Assembly (NCBI RefSeq): GCF_000011005.1
Contig: NC_013665.1
Span: forward strand, 1,589,501 to 1,653,500
Source of the DNA: Methanocella paludicola SANAE
GTDB lineage: Archaea; Halobacteriota; Methanocellia; Methanocellales; Methanocellaceae
Length of the DNA: 64,000 bases
Reading direction: 5' to 3'
The notes under the pieces were generated by a model. It was not told the DNA's origin. It ran no database searches and was given only the letters and a program-made list of their open reading frames with translations. The position numbers were made by a program, and so were the translations under genes. Below are positions 60,963 through 64,000 of this stretch, piece by piece. Each line of letters opens with the position of its first letter. Within the stretch, counting starts at the first letter, position 1.

Positions 60963-61823
60963 ATGCCCATGATAGATGTTAAAGACCTGACCTTCGCATA
61001 TCCCGGGGGAAAAAAGGAAGCGCTAAAGGGCATATCGTTCAGCGTAAAGCCCGGCGAAATATTCGGTTTCCTGGGCCCAAGCGGGGCCGGGAAGAGCACG
61101 ACGCAAAAGATATTGACGGGACAGCTTGCCGGGTATAAAGGCCACATATCGGTCATGGGGAAGGACGTGAGCTCCTGGAAGTCCGACTATTACGAGAAGA
61201 TCGGCGTCTCCTTCGAGATCCCGAACCACTACCTGAAGCTCACGGCAAAGGAGAACCTGGACTATTTCCGTTCCCTGTATGGCGGTGAGACGGAGGACTC
61301 GCTGGCCTTACTCAGGATGGTCGGGCTGGACGGCGACGCGAACGTCCGCGTCTCGAAGTTCTCCAAGGGCATGAAGGTCAGGCTCGGCTTCGTCCGGGCG
61401 CTGCTCAATAGGCCCGACCTCATGTTCCTGGACGAGCCCACGACGGGCCTCGATCCGGTCAACGCCCGGATCATTAAGGACATCATCCTGAATAAGAAGG
61501 CGGAGGGCAAGACCATCTTTTTAACGACGCACAACATGTCGCTGGCCGACGAGATCTGCGACCGGGTGGCGTTCATCGTGGATGGCGAGATACGGCTGAT
61601 CGATTCCCCCCACGAGTTAAAAATAAAGAACGGCCGGTCCGTCGTCCGCGTGGAGTACTCGGTCAACGGCTCCGCGGAATACCGGGAATTTCCGCTGGCC
61701 GGCCTGGGGGCCAATAAGGAATTCATCGGCATGCTCAACGATAATAAGGTCAGGTCCATCCATTCGAGCGAGGCCACGCTGGACGATATTTTCATCAAGG
61801 TCACCGGAAGGAGCCTCGTATGA
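60963..61823 (+). CDS. ABC transporter ATPase (second export system)
   Basis: Walker A G-P-S-G-A-G-K-S-T-T, signature F-S-K-G-M-K-V-R-L-G-F, Walker B L-M-F-L-D-E-P-T-T-G-L-D-P and switch region L-T-T-H are complete (286 aa). It begins 106 nt after the previous permease, with its own TATA-like CCTTAATATAGG at 60873-60884, so it can be transcribed alone. It overlaps the next permease by 4 nt. Two small permease subunits follow, giving a classic ABC-2 exporter. Confidence 0.9.
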   Translation: MPMIDVKDLTFAYPGGKKEALKGISFSVKPGEIFGFLGPSGAGKSTTQKILTGQLAGYKGHISVMGKDVSSWKSDYYEKIGVSFEIPNHYLKLTAKENLDYFRSLYGGETEDSLALLRMVGLDGDANVRVSKFSKGMKVRLGFVRALLNRPDLMFLDEPTTGLDPVNARIIKDIILNKKAEGKTIFLTTHNMSLADEICDRVAFIVDGEIRLIDSPHELKIKNGRSVVRVEYSVNGSAEYREFPLAGLGANKEFIGMLNDNKVRSIHSSEATLDDIFIKVTGRSLV

Positions 61824-62527
61824 CGGGCAGGTATGTCTCCACGGCCAGGCTGGACTTCCGGCTGCAGGCGAGGCAGGGCTTCTACTATGCCTCGATCCTG
61901 ACCACGGCCATAATGATCCTCATCTTAACACAGGTTCGCGTAAAAGACCTGGGATTCTTTATTCCGGTATTCCTCATCAATAATATGGTGCTCAATACTT
62001 TCTATTTCATGGCGGGCATGGTGCTCTTCGAGAAGGCGGAGGGCACGCTGAAGGCGCTGTCGGTCACGCCACTGTCAGCCTTCGAGTACCTATGCTCAAA
62101 GGCAGCTACCCTGACGGCCCTGGTGCTTGTGGAGAATTTCGCCATCATACTGCTTACCTATGGCCCGGGCTTCGACATGTTGCCGGTGCTTGCGGGGACG
62201 GTGCTCATGTCGGTAATTTACGTGCTCGCCGGCTTTATCGCCGTCGCTAAGTATGATTCCATCAGCGAGTTCATCATGCCGTCGGTCGTCTACGTGATAC
62301 TGCTCCAGCTGCCGCTCGTGGACTACCTGGGAATATTTCGGAACCCTGTGTTCTACATATTCCCGATGCAGGCCCCCCTCGTGTTGATGGGGTCTGCCTT
62401 CGTACACATGGAACTCTGGCAGGTCGCGTACGGCATCGCATATTCGCTGGCCTGCGTTGTCCTCGCTTACGCCTGGGCGCGCAGGTCGTTCAAAAAATAC
62501 GTCATCCAGGGCGAGGGAGGGGCTTAA
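61820..62527 (+). CDS. ABC-2 permease subunit, 235 aa
   Basis: It has six hydrophobic helices (A-S-I-L-T-T-A-I-M-I-L-I-L-T near 30, V-L-F-E-K-A-E-G-T-L-K-A-L-S-V-T-P loop near 72). The E-K-x-x-G-T-L-x-A-L-x-V-T-P loop is the ABC-2 coupling motif that contacts the ATPase. It is translationally coupled to the ATPase and is followed directly by its partner permease. Confidence 0.85.
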   Translation: MTGRYVSTARLDFRLQARQGFYYASILTTAIMILILTQVRVKDLGFFIPVFLINNMVLNTFYFMAGMVLFEKAEGTLKALSVTPLSAFEYLCSKAATLTALVLVENFAIILLTYGPGFDMLPVLAGTVLMSVIYVLAGFIAVAKYDSISEFIMPSVVYVILLQLPLVDYLGIFRNPVFYIFPMQAPLVLMGSAFVHMELWQVAYGIAYSLACVVLAYAWARRSFKKYVIQGEGGA

Positions 62528-63259
62528 ATGGACTACCTGAAAGCGGTCAGGTCGCTGAGCGCGGCCGACGTCAAGAACGTCATCCGCGACCCGTTCCTGA
62601 AGTGGGTCATACCCGCCCCGTTCATAATGGCCATCGCCTTTCGGCTCCTCATCCCGGGGATCACGGCGGTGGCGGAGCCATGGGTCGCCCTGAGCGACTA
62701 TTATCCGCTGCTGTTGAGCATGATCGTGATCTTCGTGCCCCTTTTATACGGCATCGTCGTCGGCTTCATGCTCCTCGACGAGCGGGACAAGGATACGCTG
62801 ACCGCCCTGAAGGTCACGCCTATGTCCATGGGTAAATACCTGGCGTATCGCATGACGACGCCCGTCATTATCAGCGTCGCCACCACGCTGCTGGCATACC
62901 CGCTGATCGGGCTGGTGAACGTCGACCCGGTATTGCTCGTCGCCGTTACGCTCCTGGCCTCTTTGAGCGCGCCTTTTATCGCGCTGATCTTCGCCGCGTT
63001 CGCGCGGAATAAAGTCGAGGGCATGGCCATCCAGAAGTTGCTCGGCGGCGTCTTCATGATACCCGTGCTCGCCTACTTTATCCCTTCCTGGTGGCAGCTG
63101 CTGTTCGGGATATTCCCGACCTACTGGACGCTCAAGGCGTTCTGGGTCGCCTGCGAAGGCGGCCAGGGCTTCTGGCCCTATATCATCGCGGGCTTACTCG
63201 TGCACCTGGTCTTTATAGGCTTACTGCTAAAGCGCTTCGATATCGTGATGCATCGATAG
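62528..63259 (+). CDS. ABC-2 permease subunit, 243 aa
   Basis: It has six hydrophobic helices and the ABC-2 motif D-E-R-D-K-D-T-L-T-A-L-K-V-T-P near residue 85. It is paralogous to the previous subunit; the two would form a heterodimer in the membrane with the ATPase at 60963. Its start immediately follows the preceding stop. The gene ends the operon; a palindromic repeat begins ~70 nt downstream. Confidence 0.85.
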   Translation: MDYLKAVRSLSAADVKNVIRDPFLKWVIPAPFIMAIAFRLLIPGITAVAEPWVALSDYYPLLLSMIVIFVPLLYGIVVGFMLLDERDKDTLTALKVTPMSMGKYLAYRMTTPVIISVATTLLAYPLIGLVNVDPVLLVAVTLLASLSAPFIALIFAAFARNKVEGMAIQKLLGGVFMIPVLAYFIPSWWQLLFGIFPTYWTLKAFWVACEGGQGFWPYIIAGLLVHLVFIGLLLKRFDIVMHR

Positions 63260-63328
63260 TAAAAAATGGGTTCTTGTGCGTTTTTGGGATGATATATTGC
63301 TTTGGCTGATGCCTTCGCTCGTTTTTAT

Positions 63329-63647
63329 GTTATGCCGTCGTTGAGTGGTCCAACCACAGGGGCACGGAGCGCAGGGGAGTTTCACGGAGTTTTCTTATAA
63401 AGGGAGACCCAGAGGCCACGGAGTACGGGTTTATAACATTCCCGGGGCACGGAGTGCTTAGAGGCACTGCCGAGGATAAACCGCATTATTGTTTATTGGT
63501 CAACCGAGCCTCAATAAACTCTGTGCCCCGGGTAAGCCAATAAACCGGCCTCTGAGCTCTCTGAGTCTTAAATTATTAAAAAATAACTCTGTGAAACTCC
63601 TGTGCGCTCCGTGCCCCTGTGGTTGGACCACTCAACGACGGCATAAC
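63329..63647. repeat. long palindrome, family C (gene-less)
   Basis: The outer 45 bp are perfectly inverted (GTTATGCCGTCGTTGAGTGG ... CACAGGGGCACGGAGCGCA on each arm), followed by GGAGTTTCAC and further inward similarity (CAGAGGCC, CCCGGGGCAC, AATAA) over ~150 bp per arm. The style, with repeated CACGGAG words, is like family A but the sequence differs. It lies between the ABC operon and a convergent RNase J gene. Confidence 0.8.
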
Positions 63648-63853
63648 TAGAAAAGGATAAAAAAACATTCATCCCAAAACCGCGGAAGAGTCTAAAAAAA
63701 TGATACGGCATTTACGTTACAAATTTTAGATTTTTACTGTGCCGAATATTCCGATTTAAGGCTCGGAGTGCCCTCTGTACCTTATATAACTTAAAACTTG
63801 GGAGTAATTCAACATAGCGAAATTTTAAAAAAAAGCTAGAGGGGGCTGGCCCG

Positions 63854-64000
63854 TTAAAGGGTCAGCTCCTGTCCGTTCCTTAAAATGTGCACATTCTCGC
63901 CGAACTCGTAGCCGGTGTCCTCGGCCATGTCGACGTACGCCGTGTGCATGTGCATGTTGCCGTGGGCCGGGATGACGTGCTCGGGCTTGACCATCCTCAG
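63854..64000 (-). CDS. RNase J-family nuclease, C-terminal end (cut by window edge)
   Basis: The visible 48 residues read M-V-K-P-E-H-V-I-P-A-H-G-N-M-H-M-H, then A-E-D-T-G-Y-E-F-G-E-N-V-H-I-L-R-N-G-Q. This is the conserved end of archaeal RNase J/beta-CASP exoribonucleases, whose P-x-H-G-(D/N) carries a metal-site histidine. The 5' part is outside the window. A run of eight T on the minus strand near 63826-63833 would serve as its terminator. Confidence 0.75.
   Translation of the reverse strand: MRMVKPEHVIPAHGNMHMHTAYVDMAEDTGYEFGENVHILRNGQELTL

Noticed and set aside
60029-61156. 375-codon minus-strand open frame across the ABC genes
   Set aside because: Antisense to a complete permease and the start of an ATPase; the composition is rich in H, R and Q, as expected from a mirror frame.

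Overview
This window is archaeal chromosome, most likely from a methanogenic euryarchaeon related to Methanocellales or Methanomicrobia. Several things point there: ferredoxin and polyferredoxin genes of the formylmethanofuran dehydrogenase type at the left edge, an archaeal-type glutamyl-tRNA synthetase, RNase J-family beta-CASP nucleases, BRE/TATA promoters, strong Shine-Dalgarno sites mixed with nearly leaderless starts, PAS/GAF histidine kinases with a G-H-D-I-N-N box, and many TPR proteins. Most of the window has balanced to GC-rich coding sequence. The stretch from about 21.4 to 35.7 kb is strikingly AT-rich and looks recently acquired.

Layout. 0-5.9 kb: methanogenesis-type ferredoxins, a 48-residue ORF, a YdeI/OmdA-like gene with a slipped A-run, a VIT-VWA protein, and an operon of exonuclease, HD hydrolase and an unknown protein. 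6-10 kb: an RNase J-like MBL protein, a coiled-coil DUF2130 nuclease-like protein and a CARF-like/HTH regulator. 10-21.4 kb: TPR genes, a RelE/RHH toxin-antitoxin pair, a MoxR ATPase / DUF2201-VWA / unknown operon, and a duplicated segment carrying a tiny Cys-rich gene, tandem hairpins and a TPR gene (one copy intact, one decayed). 21.5-35.6 kb: a defence island. Its core is a four-gene cassette: unknown 340 aa, PglZ phosphatase 618 aa, helicase/Zn-ribbon/DUF1998-like 1430 aa, and beta-rich unknown 1128 aa. It is followed by two DNA methyltransferases, a HAD-like phosphatase and two unknown genes on the opposite strand. 35.7-50 kb: TPR genes, histidine kinases and kinase debris, MNT-HEPN and DUF4258/zinc-AbrB toxin-antitoxin pairs, a MazG-like enzyme and secreted Pro/Thr-rich proteins. 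50-64 kb: a GAF kinase, an RCC1-repeat surface protein, an orphan DNA methyltransferase, a UbiA-like protein, a cation exchanger, gltX, a TetR regulator with divergent ABC exporters, and the end of an RNase J gene.

Two things stand out. The first is the PglZ plus helicase-DUF1998 cassette, which matches neither canonical BREX nor DISARM in gene content. The second is a set of long imperfect palindromes (about 320-500 bp) in intergenic gaps. One of them encloses a GxxExxY PD-(D/E)XK-type gene exactly in its loop, while others of the same sequence family are gene-less or truncated. This looks like an undescribed nuclease-linked palindromic element. A further oddity is that three genes with good Shine-Dalgarno sites have ATA where a start codon is expected.
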